From: Aculops lycopersici
Lineage: Eukaryota > Arthropoda > Arachnida > Trombidiformes > Eriophyidae
Length of the DNA: 64,000 nt
Assembly (NCBI GenBank): GCA_015350385.1
Contig: WNKI01000001.1
Coordinates: 11,609,338-11,673,337 of the forward strand
Direction: 5' to 3'
This document shows positions 23,893 through 34,500 of this stretch, in pieces. Numbering within the stretch: position 1 is the stretch's first letter; every line of letters starts with the position of its first letter. Below the pieces are notes generated by a model that was not told where the DNA came from, did not search any database, and was given only the letters and a program-made list of their open reading frames with translations. Position numbers and translations under genes: made by a program.

Positions 23893-23921
23893 AGTTGCAG
23901 GGTTCATAGGACCCTGCAACT
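23893..23921. repeat. Perfect 11-bp inverted repeat with 7-nt loop
   Basis: AGTTGCAGGGT and its exact reverse complement ACCCTGCAACT flank the loop TCATAGG. It is not part of a recognisable tRNA or other structured RNA. Confidence 0.7.
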
Positions 23922-24707
23922 AACCGTTTGTTAGGTTGCTCGACAAACTGACTAGACTATGTACAAGCTCGTCCACGACGAACAGATGGCAACCTCATGT
24001 TATTATGCGCATACACCAACAACGGTTTAGACTCGAATGTTGGTGCTGAGTTCTCCTCACACATGGCATGGAGTGTTGTACTGCTTGGATGCCAGCAACT
24101 TCTATCGACATCAGGCTACACCACCCGAGTTTCGACGCAGGTAGCTGTAATTGTTTCCGTCTAAGCAACTCGAGGTTCGCGATTCATGAAAGTTGCTATG
24201 GACAGTGAGGCAGTTTGGCGACTTGTTTTGGATGCTCTCTGATGGAGTAAGTATCGATATTTCGCCTTGATGATCACTCTTCAAGGATTGTTGATTTGCG
24301 AGCTATCTTCTGCCATGGCGAGATGAGAGCACAAAATCTGACATAAAGACATTTTCTCTCTGTTCTGTCTGAGTACTCAAAAGCACTGCCAAAATGAACA
24401 GTGCAAACATTAACGACCATCTCGCTGGAAGGCGCGTAAACAAAAGGCACTCGTCTTAAGAGCCGGCATAGCTCTCTTAAGCATGAAAATGGCTACATTA
24501 GTGACGCCACACCCTCCTCATTTCCTCTTCTCTCCCTCGATTTGTCCGCTCGATAAAGTTCTCGAGACTCGGAAGAGGACCAGACTCTGCTCTAGCTGCA
24601 ATGCGCTAGTTTTGTATGTTTAGGTTATCATTCAGTCGAGCGGATGTAATGCGAATCTCTAGAGAAACTACTGGGCGGCTTACATAGATTCTCTCTCGCG
24701 ATCTATA

Positions 24708-24770
24708 AATATATATATATNNNNNNNNNNNNNNNNNNNNNNNNNNNNNNNNNNNNNNNTCTCTCGCGAT

Positions 24771-24820
<50 letters not shown>
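24708..24820. repeat. (TA)n microsatellite interrupted by an assembly gap
   Basis: TA dinucleotides on the left run into 39 Ns (24721-24759). After the gap a second TA run occupies about 24776-24820. The word TCTCTCGCGAT occurs on both sides of the gap. Confidence 0.85.
24721..24759. other. Assembly gap (39 N)
   Basis: A run of 39 undetermined bases inside the TA-rich tract; its true length is unknown. Confidence 1.
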
Positions 24821-24823
<3 letters not shown>

Positions 24824-26067
24824 TCGCTATTCCACTGGACCTTCTTCAACTGTGAGTGCAGCGAAAGTTTTGACGGATCATATCGCGTTCAGTCCCAATA
24901 GAATAAAGCATCTTATCGGTGGCTGGCGGCGCGACGATATCGATTTCATCCTCGAAGCTCACATGTCTCAATAGAATGATATGCCAGTTCTATGAATTTG
25001 ACCACTATGATACTCCGAAGGCGACAGGGAACTAGATGGAAATGGATTCAATGTAAAGCCTCTCGCCTAGAGATTGCTACTATGACTCATCTAGACGCTA
25101 CATTGTACATAGCGACCGACCTTCAACTCTAGTATGAGTAGGTTAACGTAAAGGTGATGAGTGAGAATATATTCACTTTCATGTGGGCGAAGCTTTGGAA
25201 GTGGAATAATGAATCCTTGATGGAAGAAGAAGATGCGAGAGCCAAGTTGATATTGGAATCGTTTTTGGAAGATGAGGAACCAACCTAAAAGCCTACTCGG
25301 CTAAACGCGGCCGACCATTTGATATTAATGCAGTTGATTATGCAACAAGGACAACATGGATCAACTAGATCATCAAAGTGCGTGTTTGTCCATCGACAGA
25401 ACGCTTGTAGTTGGGTTAGGGCTGGCAAGCGAGCTGTCAGAGTTGCTCGCCCCTTGCCAAGATACAATCCACAGTGGTTGGGTGACTGGGGCGGTGGTTG
25501 GTTGAGTTGATGCTAGCATAACAAAGTGAATTTGTGTTGTGTTGTGTTGTGTTGTATTGTTGTCGTGCTCGCAGAAAGGAGCGAATTGGATGAAGTGAAT
25601 GAGCGAAGCACTCAGCTGTCCCGTGTGTCAATTTCCACAAAGCAAGCTAACGGGTGCGTGCGTCTAAGCGTGCGCTTGTAAACAGGCGTCAGCCGGTCGG
25701 CCTATGTGTTGGGCCAACGCAGAGTTACAGCTCGACGGCGCTCGCTGATGAAAACGTCCTTTCGTCGCCCAGTGCGAGGGAAAATAAAAACATTTTCCTT
25801 CCAACTGCTTCAGCTTACCTCTCTCTGTCTCTCCTTCCCTCTGAGGTGAATCGATATATTTATTACAACACAATAACAACAGTAATCGCTGTCATCTCGT
25901 CGCTTCGTGGATAATTATTATTACTAAAATCATCTACACTAATTCCATCTTTGTTCAAACTGTCGGCTTCTGTTTCCCAAGCTCGCCTATTAGTTTTTCT
26001 ATTTGCTAGGAGAAAAAAGGAGCATTTCATAGATTAAATAGATCGTCGCCCAAGAGAGACACAGAGA
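24821..26067. other. Region upstream of PIP4K, no gene seen
   Basis: Only unrecognisable short frames. A (TTGTG)n pentanucleotide run lies at about 25530-25560. The PIP4K promoter and 5' UTR should be in the right-hand part. Confidence 0.5.
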
Positions 26068-27267
26068 ATGACCACCGAAATGTCGCGCACCTCATCCACA
26101 AAATGCAAGAAGAAACACTTCAAGCCCAAGCACCAAAAGTCTAAACTATTTAGGGCAAATGAGCCACTTATCTCGGTGTTCATGTGGGGCATTAACCACA
26201 CGGTCAACGAGTTGAATCATGTCAACATACCAGTCATGCTGATGCCCGATGATTTCAGGGCCTTTACAAAGGTTAGAGTGGATAATCATCTGTATCAGAA
26301 GGATATAATGCCTAGCCACTTCAAGGTCAAGGAGTATTGTCCATTGGTGTTTAGAAATTTGCGCGAGAGGTTCTCAATTTATGATAGCGATTATCTCAAG
26401 TCGTTGACAAAATTTCAACCCGTTGCGGTGGACATTCTCTCAGGCAGGCCAACAAAGTTCTATTCAACATACGATAATCAGCTGATCCTGAAAACATTAT
26501 CATCTGATGAAGTTGAAAACATGCACCATCTATTGAAAGAGTATCATCCGTATATTGTTGAACGTTATGGTAAAACTCTTTTGCCGCAATATTTAGGTAT
26601 GTACAGACTGACTGTTGAAGGCCAAGTTACTTACATAGTGGTTATGATGAATATCTTTAATTCAAGACTACCAATACATAAGAAGTACGATCTCAAAGGC
26701 TCAAATCCAGAGAATCGCGAGGCGAGCGAAAAGGAGAGGGGCAAGGATTTGCCCTGTTACAAGGACAATGATTTCATTAAGAATGGAGCAAAACTATACC
26801 TAGATCTCGAGAGTAAGAACAAGTTAATTGAAACATTGGAAGCCGATACCGCCTTTCTGGCGCGCGAAAACCTTATAGACTACTCACTATGCTTGGGTAT
26901 ACATGATTGTAATAAGTATCAACAGGATATGACGGATGTTCAATCGCCTAAATCGACTAGCTCAAACGACGACGAGGACGAGACAGCAGGCGATTCGGGT
27001 AGCCCGAAGGCAGTGAGTGGCGGCGATGAGGGAGCCAATAGGGAGGGAGATACAATGATGCAGATTGATGAGGCCGAGATTGGTGTTGTCACCTCGACAC
27101 CGGTAACTAGTAGCGGAGGTGGAAAGCAAATTTATTTTATGGGTCTTGTAGATGTGCTAACTCAGTTTGGACTTAGAAAACGAATCGTCACTATAGACCC
27201 AGAGCAGTATCGCAAAAAGTTCATGGATTTCATTGCTAGAGCAATTGTAACACCAACACCATCGTAG
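26068..27267 (+). CDS. PIP4K: Phosphatidylinositol 5-phosphate 4-kinase type II
   Basis: A 399-residue intronless ORF. Conserved blocks in order are the N-terminal FMWGINHTVNELNHVNIPVM and MLMPDDF. Next come the ATP-binding lysine in FYSTYDNQLILKTLSS, then KEYHPYIVERYGKTLLPQYL, GMYRLTV, KKYDLKGS with NREASEKE, and KDNDFIKNG. IDYSLCLGIHD is the catalytic-loop equivalent of MDYSLLVGIHD, and GLVDVL holds the metal-binding Asp. The overall order is type II (PIP4K) rather than PIP5K. An acidic Ser-rich insert follows IHDCNKY. Oddity: between GLVDVLTQF and DPEQYRKKFMDFI only about ten residues remain, where animal PIP4Ks have a roughly 25-residue activation loop. The enzyme makes PI(4,5)P2 from PI5P; here activity or substrate choice may be altered. 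Confidence 0.9.
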   Translation: MTTEMSRTSSTKCKKKHFKPKHQKSKLFRANEPLISVFMWGINHTVNELNHVNIPVMLMPDDFRAFTKVRVDNHLYQKDIMPSHFKVKEYCPLVFRNLRERFSIYDSDYLKSLTKFQPVAVDILSGRPTKFYSTYDNQLILKTLSSDEVENMHHLLKEYHPYIVERYGKTLLPQYLGMYRLTVEGQVTYIVVMMNIFNSRLPIHKKYDLKGSNPENREASEKERGKDLPCYKDNDFIKNGAKLYLDLESKNKLIETLEADTAFLARENLIDYSLCLGIHDCNKYQQDMTDVQSPKSTSSNDDEDETAGDSGSPKAVSGGDEGANREGDTMMQIDEAEIGVVTSTPVTSSGGGKQIYFMGLVDVLTQFGLRKRIVTIDPEQYRKKFMDFIARAIVTPTPS

Positions 27268-27328
27268 AACTTTTCTCCTCGAAAGCATGACGAGGAACGG
27301 GAGATATAGATAAAAACCTCCTTAAGCA

Positions 27329-27334
27329 AATAAA
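27329..27334 (+). terminator. Poly(A) signal of PIP4K (AATAAA)
   Basis: Canonical hexamer 62 nt after the PIP4K stop. Confidence 0.7.
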
Positions 27335-27460
27335 TTCTTTTCTGTTCAGCATCCATCTAGATGCGTCATATCTACTTACTTAGATACAATCAATTATATA
27401 AACATGCGGTAAATGATAGTAAGTTTTGTATAATACTTTTATATTTCAAATTGAATTGGT

Positions 27461-27874
27461 CTATGGTCCACTTTCCAAGTGTATATTGTTTCCAAACCTG
27501 GCGTACAGGTGCGCTTTCAGCTCGCTCATTTCACTACTAATCTCCTTTTTCTTGTCCTCCAGTTCGACCAAAGATTTCTTCAGTCCCTCCATCTTCTCTT
27601 GCAGCCAGCCCTCGATCTTCTCTGGCTCCAAATTTATCATGATGTCACCCACGTGCAAATGTAACTTATCCCCCTCATCCTCGAGTACTTTTATCTCTGA
27701 TTCTCCCAAGGCGTCTTCGTAATTTTTCAATTCATTTGTTTTCGTTGAAATCTCATCTTTGGCATCCTCCAATCTTGCATTGAGCTTGGCAAATCTGTTG
27801 ATTTTATCTTGGTCCTCTTTGGCAACATTCATCACTCCCTGGACATCGCCCGGCGTTCCTGCGACATCGGCCAT
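27461..27874 (-). CDS. PFDN4: Prefoldin subunit 4
   Basis: A 137-residue intronless ORF from the ATG at 27874, which is the first ATG in the open frame. It has the beta-type prefoldin layout: an N-terminal coiled coil starting KEDQDKINRFAKLNARLEDA, a short central hairpin (HLHVGDIMINLEPEKIEGWL), and a second coiled coil ending in ELKAHLYARFGNNIHLES. The closing LYAxFGxNIxLE motif and the EDQxKIN start are diagnostic of subunit 4. Prefoldin is a cytosolic hexameric chaperone that passes nascent actin and tubulin to the CCT chaperonin. The gene is convergent with PIP4K (193 bp between stops) and divergent from hedgehog (about 700 bp between starts). Confidence 0.9.
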   Translation of the reverse strand: MADVAGTPGDVQGVMNVAKEDQDKINRFAKLNARLEDAKDEISTKTNELKNYEDALGESEIKVLEDEGDKLHLHVGDIMINLEPEKIEGWLQEKMEGLKKSLVELEDKKKEISSEMSELKAHLYARFGNNIHLESGP

Positions 27875-28575
27875 TTTGCTTTGATGTAAACTAAAGCTGT
27901 TTAGTTGTAATTGGCTTCGGTAAGACTGTGAGCAATCAGTCAAAGATTTTATGTGGCTAACTAAATTTCCGGTCGCTAAGACTAATATATTTCAGCAGTG
28001 ATTGGCTAATCAAAACAAAAAGTGCATTCCCGAGTGAACCTTGAGGCGAAACACGTTGTTGCATTTGTGGTTATAAAAGTTTTCACTTCGAGCCGCACGG
28101 TGTCGCTCGGCACAATTTTGAACACCATGAGCCAATATGCAGGCGCATGCGCTCTCTGCCAATGTTTCCGAGTTTCTGATCAATAAAGTTCGCTGGAGAA
28201 CTTTTTCTCTCGCTAGAGAACATTTTTAGTTTTCCTTTGGTGTTGGTCCGGATAAATCAGATTACGTGTTCAAGTTTTCAAGATTTCGAATGGGATTTAC
28301 AGTTATACTATAATAATATATAAGAATTTAACCTGAAAGTTCCTTCAGAAGACCAACAAGTGGTCGCTAATTGAGAGTTGCGATTTCTAGTGCAAAGCCC
28401 ATGAACTTCAATAATATCCAAGGCTCGACTTAAACCTAGAGGACCGCCAAGCAAACTGCCTTAGCACTGATAGTCGAATGAAGTTGACAAAATAGGCACA
28501 ACGATAAAAGCCAGCAAGAATACATTTCATTGCGCGAAGACAGCAACACAGTAGTTCAAAATCTCAAGCCAAACC
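27875..28575. promoter_or_regulatory. Shared divergent promoter region of PFDN4 and hedgehog
   Basis: About 700 bp between divergent starts. It contains a good TATA box (TATAAAAG, 28072-28079) in the hedgehog direction, about 500 nt before the hedgehog ATG. Transcription start sites cannot be placed from sequence alone. Confidence 0.4.
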
Positions 28576-31500
28576 ATGCGCAGCCTCTTATTGTTAGCAA
28601 TAGGTTTTTCAATTCTTTTCACATGGTCCCAGGTTGCCGAGGCCTGCGGACCGGGCCGACCCGGTGGACGTCGGTCTCGACTTCGCCGCTACCCACCGCT
28701 AGTCCAGCGCCAGTATATTCCAAATGTTAGTGAAAATACACTCGGAGCCAGTGGCCGGCCCGAGGGGCCAATTAGGCGGCGAGACAAGAGGTTCAAGGAG
28801 CTGGTACAAAATTGGAACCCAGATATAGAGTTTAGGGATGACGAGCGAACAGGAGCAGATAGAATGATGAGTCAGGTAAGTTGATTTATTCGATTAGATT
28901 CAAGTTGTTTGCAGCGGTGAAAAAGATGAGAAAGTGGAGAGTGAAGTGGGTTTATTTTTATAGTCTATACAGACGATTTGTCGGAACGTGAGATTGAATT
29001 TTTTCGGAAAGTCCAATCTCAAACTTGGGCACCTGTTGCCTTGCTGCATCATAAGGTTGGCGTAACGCGAAGTGAACAACAGTCGCGTGTGTTTGTCGCG
29101 CTTCACTTGCGGCGCCACTTGTTCCATAACCACCGAAGTGGCGTAAACCTATTTGCTAGGTGACTACGACTATGGCGCATTGTCTTTCGTTTCGTGGTCG
29201 CCAACCAAAACAACAATCGCCCTCTACCTGCTCTGTTGGTCGCCCGATCGGCACGCATCCGCTCAGGGCCGACCAATAGCAGAAGCTCCGGTGGTCCCAC
29301 CTATAGAGCGCGACGAATGGGCGCCCAATTGGGATCCAATGGTGGTGGCCGGTGGTCTGCTTCTAGTTCGCCCGCCCCATTGTGAGTCTATTCTAATCGT
29401 ACGCTCGCTCCGGATTCTTAGCCGAGAAGTCTTCGTTCTCGTTGGACACGAGGCAGGCATCTCGAGAAGTCCACTCTCGCTACTAGCAGTCTCCATCTTT
29501 CAGTCTTCCTCTCTCCCCCTCTCTCCATCATCATGATGCCGCCTTATGTGAATCTCATTATAGCGACTCATTTGGCATCTTTAGTCGGCAGTCCAACTAC
29601 AACAACAACTACTTCTACCACTACGACTCTTGCAGTTACTGCGGCGCCAACTTATTTTTTATCCTCCCGCTCGCAGTTCGTTTGTATACGTTAGTTTGCG
29701 GGGTAGACATGGGTGGCCGATAATAATAGGCCTTATGTTTGGCTGACCATTATACCTGAGCGACTCGACTACAACCTTTACTACTTGTTGCTTCCCCTTG
29801 CGACCGCCATTGACTTTGTTGCCGTGGGCCGTGGCGCTCGCTAGTTCCTTGTGTGTGGTCAGTGCTTCAGTTATTGGAGATTGTAGCACCCAAGCCTCAA
29901 GTTGGCCACCTTGGGTGCGCATATTAGTAGTAGTAGTAGTAGTATTGGTGGTGGTTGCGCTGCCATTGGGCCAGAATCTCTTCATTGTGAAGACTCCAAT
30001 ACCGCCACTTCCATCAGGTAAGTTGTGCACGATAATTTCTCTCGCCCGACGCTCGGGCGCTCACCAAGAAAATAGCCGACCAATTTTTTTGGTGGTCGTG
30101 GCCGGACGATAACGACGAGTGAGCAAGTTGAGCCAACCAAAGCCAAGCTAATCCTATGGCTGCCAGTCTCTTTTCACTTCGTTTCCCATTGCTCATCTCC
30201 CTGGAACTGAGCTGCACGCTTACTTCAACTGCATACCTGAACTGGACACTATGCGCGAGGTTCCCGTTGAGATTTGTAACTGAGGTTCAAGTTGACCAGA
30301 GGAACCGCAAATTGAATCCGCAATGACAATGCTTGCTGAACCAACCGAGAGCAAGGAAGCGAAAAAAACAGCATTGCTTCTCCCACTCGCCATCGGAGTA
30401 AAGCGAGGTAAGCGAGAGAATGACAATGACGACCTCAGTACCATTAAGTGACGCCCATAGCGGCCAATTGGATTGGTGTGTAGTTATAATTGAAGAAGAT
30501 CAATGCGCGCAGAGGCGAGCAACTGACGCCAATAAGAACTGAGGGAATTGTTTCCACTCTCCTACCGCTCATTCCGGTTCGCCTTCAGGTGAATTGTGTT
30601 TGTTGTGATATGCGAGCAATTGATGGTCATCAAGGAGAGCAAACGATAGGATGGATGAGGTATAACGGGAGCGCACAAGCATCTCAGAGTTAGGCCACGC
30701 ATCCAGTGGTTGATGGTCGTTTGTGGTCATCTTGTCTTCTCTGTCGTTGCTACTTTTCATCGGACAAGCAAGACAGCAAACTCGTAAATCGAATTGGACG
30801 GAAACGCCAACTGAGATGCCACGAAACGCTTAGTTTGTATGCCAGTATCCCATCGTGTTCGTCGTCGTTGTTGTTGTTGCTGCAGCCCACCACACATTTG
30901 ATCTCTAAACTCATGATGATACTCTGAGCCAAGCTGATTACCAGCAATCACAATCTTTCACGGCTAATAATGAAAATTGATGCCAATACTACTAATATGA
31001 GAGTTTGCCTCAAGTCGATCGTCACTATGGCAGCAGAAATCACATGTCCGTCTAGTAGCGAGAGTACGCTACCAGCTATCGAGTTGAGGAGAAACTCACC
31101 TGAGATTTGTCGCTACTGGTATTCATTTGCTACTACTCCTACTCCTACTCCTACTCCTACTACTGATACTATTACTACCGATACACTGACAGTAACCAAC
31201 GGGCATTAGCGAGTAAAGCGTTTAGCTGGTGGCAAATTGTCTTCATCCTCCCGTGCGGCGATGTTGAATCTCTCACGGCCGCTGATTGATTGGTTTTGCC
31301 TCCCAAACTTGTGGGAGGATTTGTTAGCCACTGCTCGACGTGGGCAGCATTCGTATTAGCGGCCACTCGTTGCTCATTTCGGGCCCGATGGCTCAGATGC
31401 TGATCGATGCGCGCGCCAGCGAAGCCGATGATCAGGTGGCTAGAGCTGCTGCTTAGGAGTTGTCTTGTCCACTAAACTCGAGTGTTCGTCTGCATCGCTC

Positions 31501-34500
31501 ACCGCGCTCAAACTTCGAAGGAATCAATTGAATCGAACTCAGGTAACAAAAACACGGCAATATGGTGGTGAAAGCAGGGGCTTACTGGCTGGTGGTGTGT
31601 ATTCCCGATCGGATAATTTCCGCATCGCAGCCTCTCCAGTGGGTCCAACGAGATTATCAATTTTCTCGCTACTTTAGAAGCAGTAGCGACATACTACTGC
31701 TTCAGAATCCCCCGGCCCTCTATTAGAATCCGAGTTGTCGAGTAACTCAAACGTTTCCCCAACCCGACTGTCTGGCCACAATTGCAAACCACATCGAGGC
31801 CAACTTCTCGTCGACACCGCTCGTCCATTCTACTTGGATTGGACTGTAGAAGATGACAAACGATGAGAGAGCGAGGAAAACAATTGAAATTATGGTATTA
31901 ATTTTATTATTTTCCACTTCTCACAGAGTGAGCAAAACTGCAAGCGCAGCAATAATAACATTAGTGGATACAAAAATATCGTCACCTCGGTTGTTTGGTG
32001 CGGAAGTTGCAGTTCAGTCAGGCAACATTCAGGTGAGGAAGCGACAAATTGAATTGGTTGCCCGACAACGATAAGGTGGGTTAGGGGAATCTTCTCGAGT
32101 TAGAGTTGTACCAGTTACCGTGTTGAATTCAATCGAATTCCTTCACTCCATTGTTTGGCATCACCAGTTGAGGCAGGCAATTTGTTGTTGGTTGCTCACT
32201 TACCAACGTGGGCTCGAGAATCCAAAAACCGGAGCGACAACGATACTCTCACTTCCAGAGAATGCGGCTTCTCAATACTCGATTGATTGCCGCTGTTGAC
32301 GTTGTTGTTTTGATAGCAGCGGTCAGTCTATTGATTTGCCGTTTATTTTGACAGATCAAATTAAATTTGTCAAACCAAGCGACAATTGGTTTTTCTAGAG
32401 GATATATTACACAAAACCAACCAGAACCACGACCACCACCGACCACTCGAGAGGCCAAGTGGCTCAATTGTCGGTTCACTCGAGAGCTGATTCAAATGCA
32501 AATGGTTAGCGCGAGATGGAGACTATCTTGGGCGGTAGGATCTATAATTTGGGCTGCCCCTCGGTCGGCACCTCGCAAAGGGATGGCAGCAAAGTTTCAA
32601 ATTTCAACATCATCCAAACCGAAAGTTCCTGTGGTTTTCATGAGAGTGGCGGCGGCATCCCGAAAAAGAGAGCAAATCAGATTACCTATATGAAGAGCAA
32701 CTGGTGAGTTGGTTTTTTGACGGGCCAGTCCTCAGGTAACAACCGCTCGAGCGAGTACGCAAGTGCTGCGTTTGCCAGCAGCTTACGCTGCCTAGTTCTT
32801 GCTGCACCGACTATTGAATCTGCGGGGCGTCGGTTGGTGGGCAGAAGCCAGTTAGTTCGGCTCAAGTAATCGTGCGTGGCTTACCTGTTCACGCTCATCT
32901 TCAGCCAGCAGGTAGACCTCAAACAGTACACTTGCTGCAGTCTGTTAGAGAGATGGTTCATTTTTGGCCTCACAGCTAGACGAGTAAGATCCTCGGTCAG
33001 TAGCCGGAAGAATTTAAGATTATGTTCGATGTCCAGATTGCACAATAACAAACCGCCTAACCAACTCGGAGTTCTGCGACGGCTGATGCCACGCTTGAGG
33101 TTTCTAACGCTTGAGTTCGACTGTGTCCAGGTAATAATGGCAATAATAATGATCGAAGTAATCAAACTCAAATCATCGTTTTTACGACTCGTTGTTGTTG
33201 CACTTAAACTTGAATGGTCGCGCCTGCGAGCAAATCAGTTCGATGCAACAAGTTACTGGCACACACGATGGCCGGAGTCCCCGCAACAGCCTATAGAAAG
33301 TGACCATGGCCATCGATAACGAGTGCTCGCCGACTTGCTCGCTTTGAGCAGGTATGATTTTGGCGCACTCCATTTGCGTGTGTTCTTGGTCATAAGTTGG
33401 CCAGTCAATTGAATTCGGTTAGCTTCAATGAGCTGGCCACCAACCACTAGAGTGTATGGCAAACATACTCGCCAACAAATGGACGCCCAACGAACTTTCG
33501 ACTTGAAGTTTTGTGCACCAAGAGACAGCGAGAGAAAGAAACAGAGGAAGAGAGATAAAACTTTTATGTGTCTCGAAGTCGAGCGTCTTTTTGCATGCTT
33601 CTATGCCTTTGACGCTCATGTTAAGTGGCGCTCGTCGATGTTGAAACAGCTACAAAAATCGCATGTAAATATTTGATATCCTCCTAGTGGTCAGCTTTTT
33701 TCTTAGTCCAACGGCGCAATCAAATGGACTCACCACAGCAGCAACAAGTTGCTGCCGTTGCTTCCCTCAACCACAACCACCGCGTGGTAATCTTGGAGTA
33801 TCCTGTCTATTTTCATGAAAGAAGTGCAGCAGCAGCAGCGGCAGCAAATTTGGAGGTTGTTTTATTACCCTGGCTTCTCCTGAGGTCCTCGCGGAAACGC
33901 GAGTTTAGAGAGCCAAGAGACAACAAGTGTCCCCTTTGTGCGTATGTTATTTACATATTCACTCGGCGACCAAAGAGGTTCAACTACGAAACCAACTCTC
34001 ACAAGCGCGAATTCTAAGAACACCAGTGAGAGTCGAGTGGCTGCTGAATCAACAGGTGAAGGGCAGATTGTTGACGCTTTTGTTTGTTTTCCCCCCACTC
34101 GCGGTGGCTACAACCAACACCACCATGGCCAGAGGAGCAAAAAAGCGGCTGCATCACGAGTCCGTTTTTTAGGGTCAGAGATTCCTTGTCCATAGTCCTC
34201 GAGATTCCTCAGGTGAGACTCGTTTACTTCTGAGATTTCCACTACTTTTGTTCTGGTATCGCTGGTTTGCTTCCGGTAGGAGGAACCTGAATGCCTAAAT
34301 TGTAAATTGAACAGAGATGAAAGTTTGCCTAGTGAGGCGATTATCAATATTTCAATATATCCTCTCATCTCCAACCACTAATTTGACTCAAAAAAGATGA
34401 CCATCTGACTTGAGTCTAGGAATAAGAATGTCACTGTGCAATGACCAGAAATTCAGTGAATCAGTGACTTTTGATGAGATATGAGATGGCCACTTGTGGC

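Larger units (their letters stand above)
20723..24660. other. Gene-free region (first part of 5.3-kb desert)
   Basis: No coding region is supported. It has a (CA)TC/TC simple repeat at about 21920-21962, an 11-bp hairpin at 23893-23921, and almost no open frames of 60 codons or more after 23303. The region upstream of 20722 should hold the SIRT2 promoter. Confidence 0.5.

Noticed and set aside
32876..33319. 147-codon ORF in hedgehog intron 1
   Set aside because: Both strands are open here and neither peptide is recognisable.
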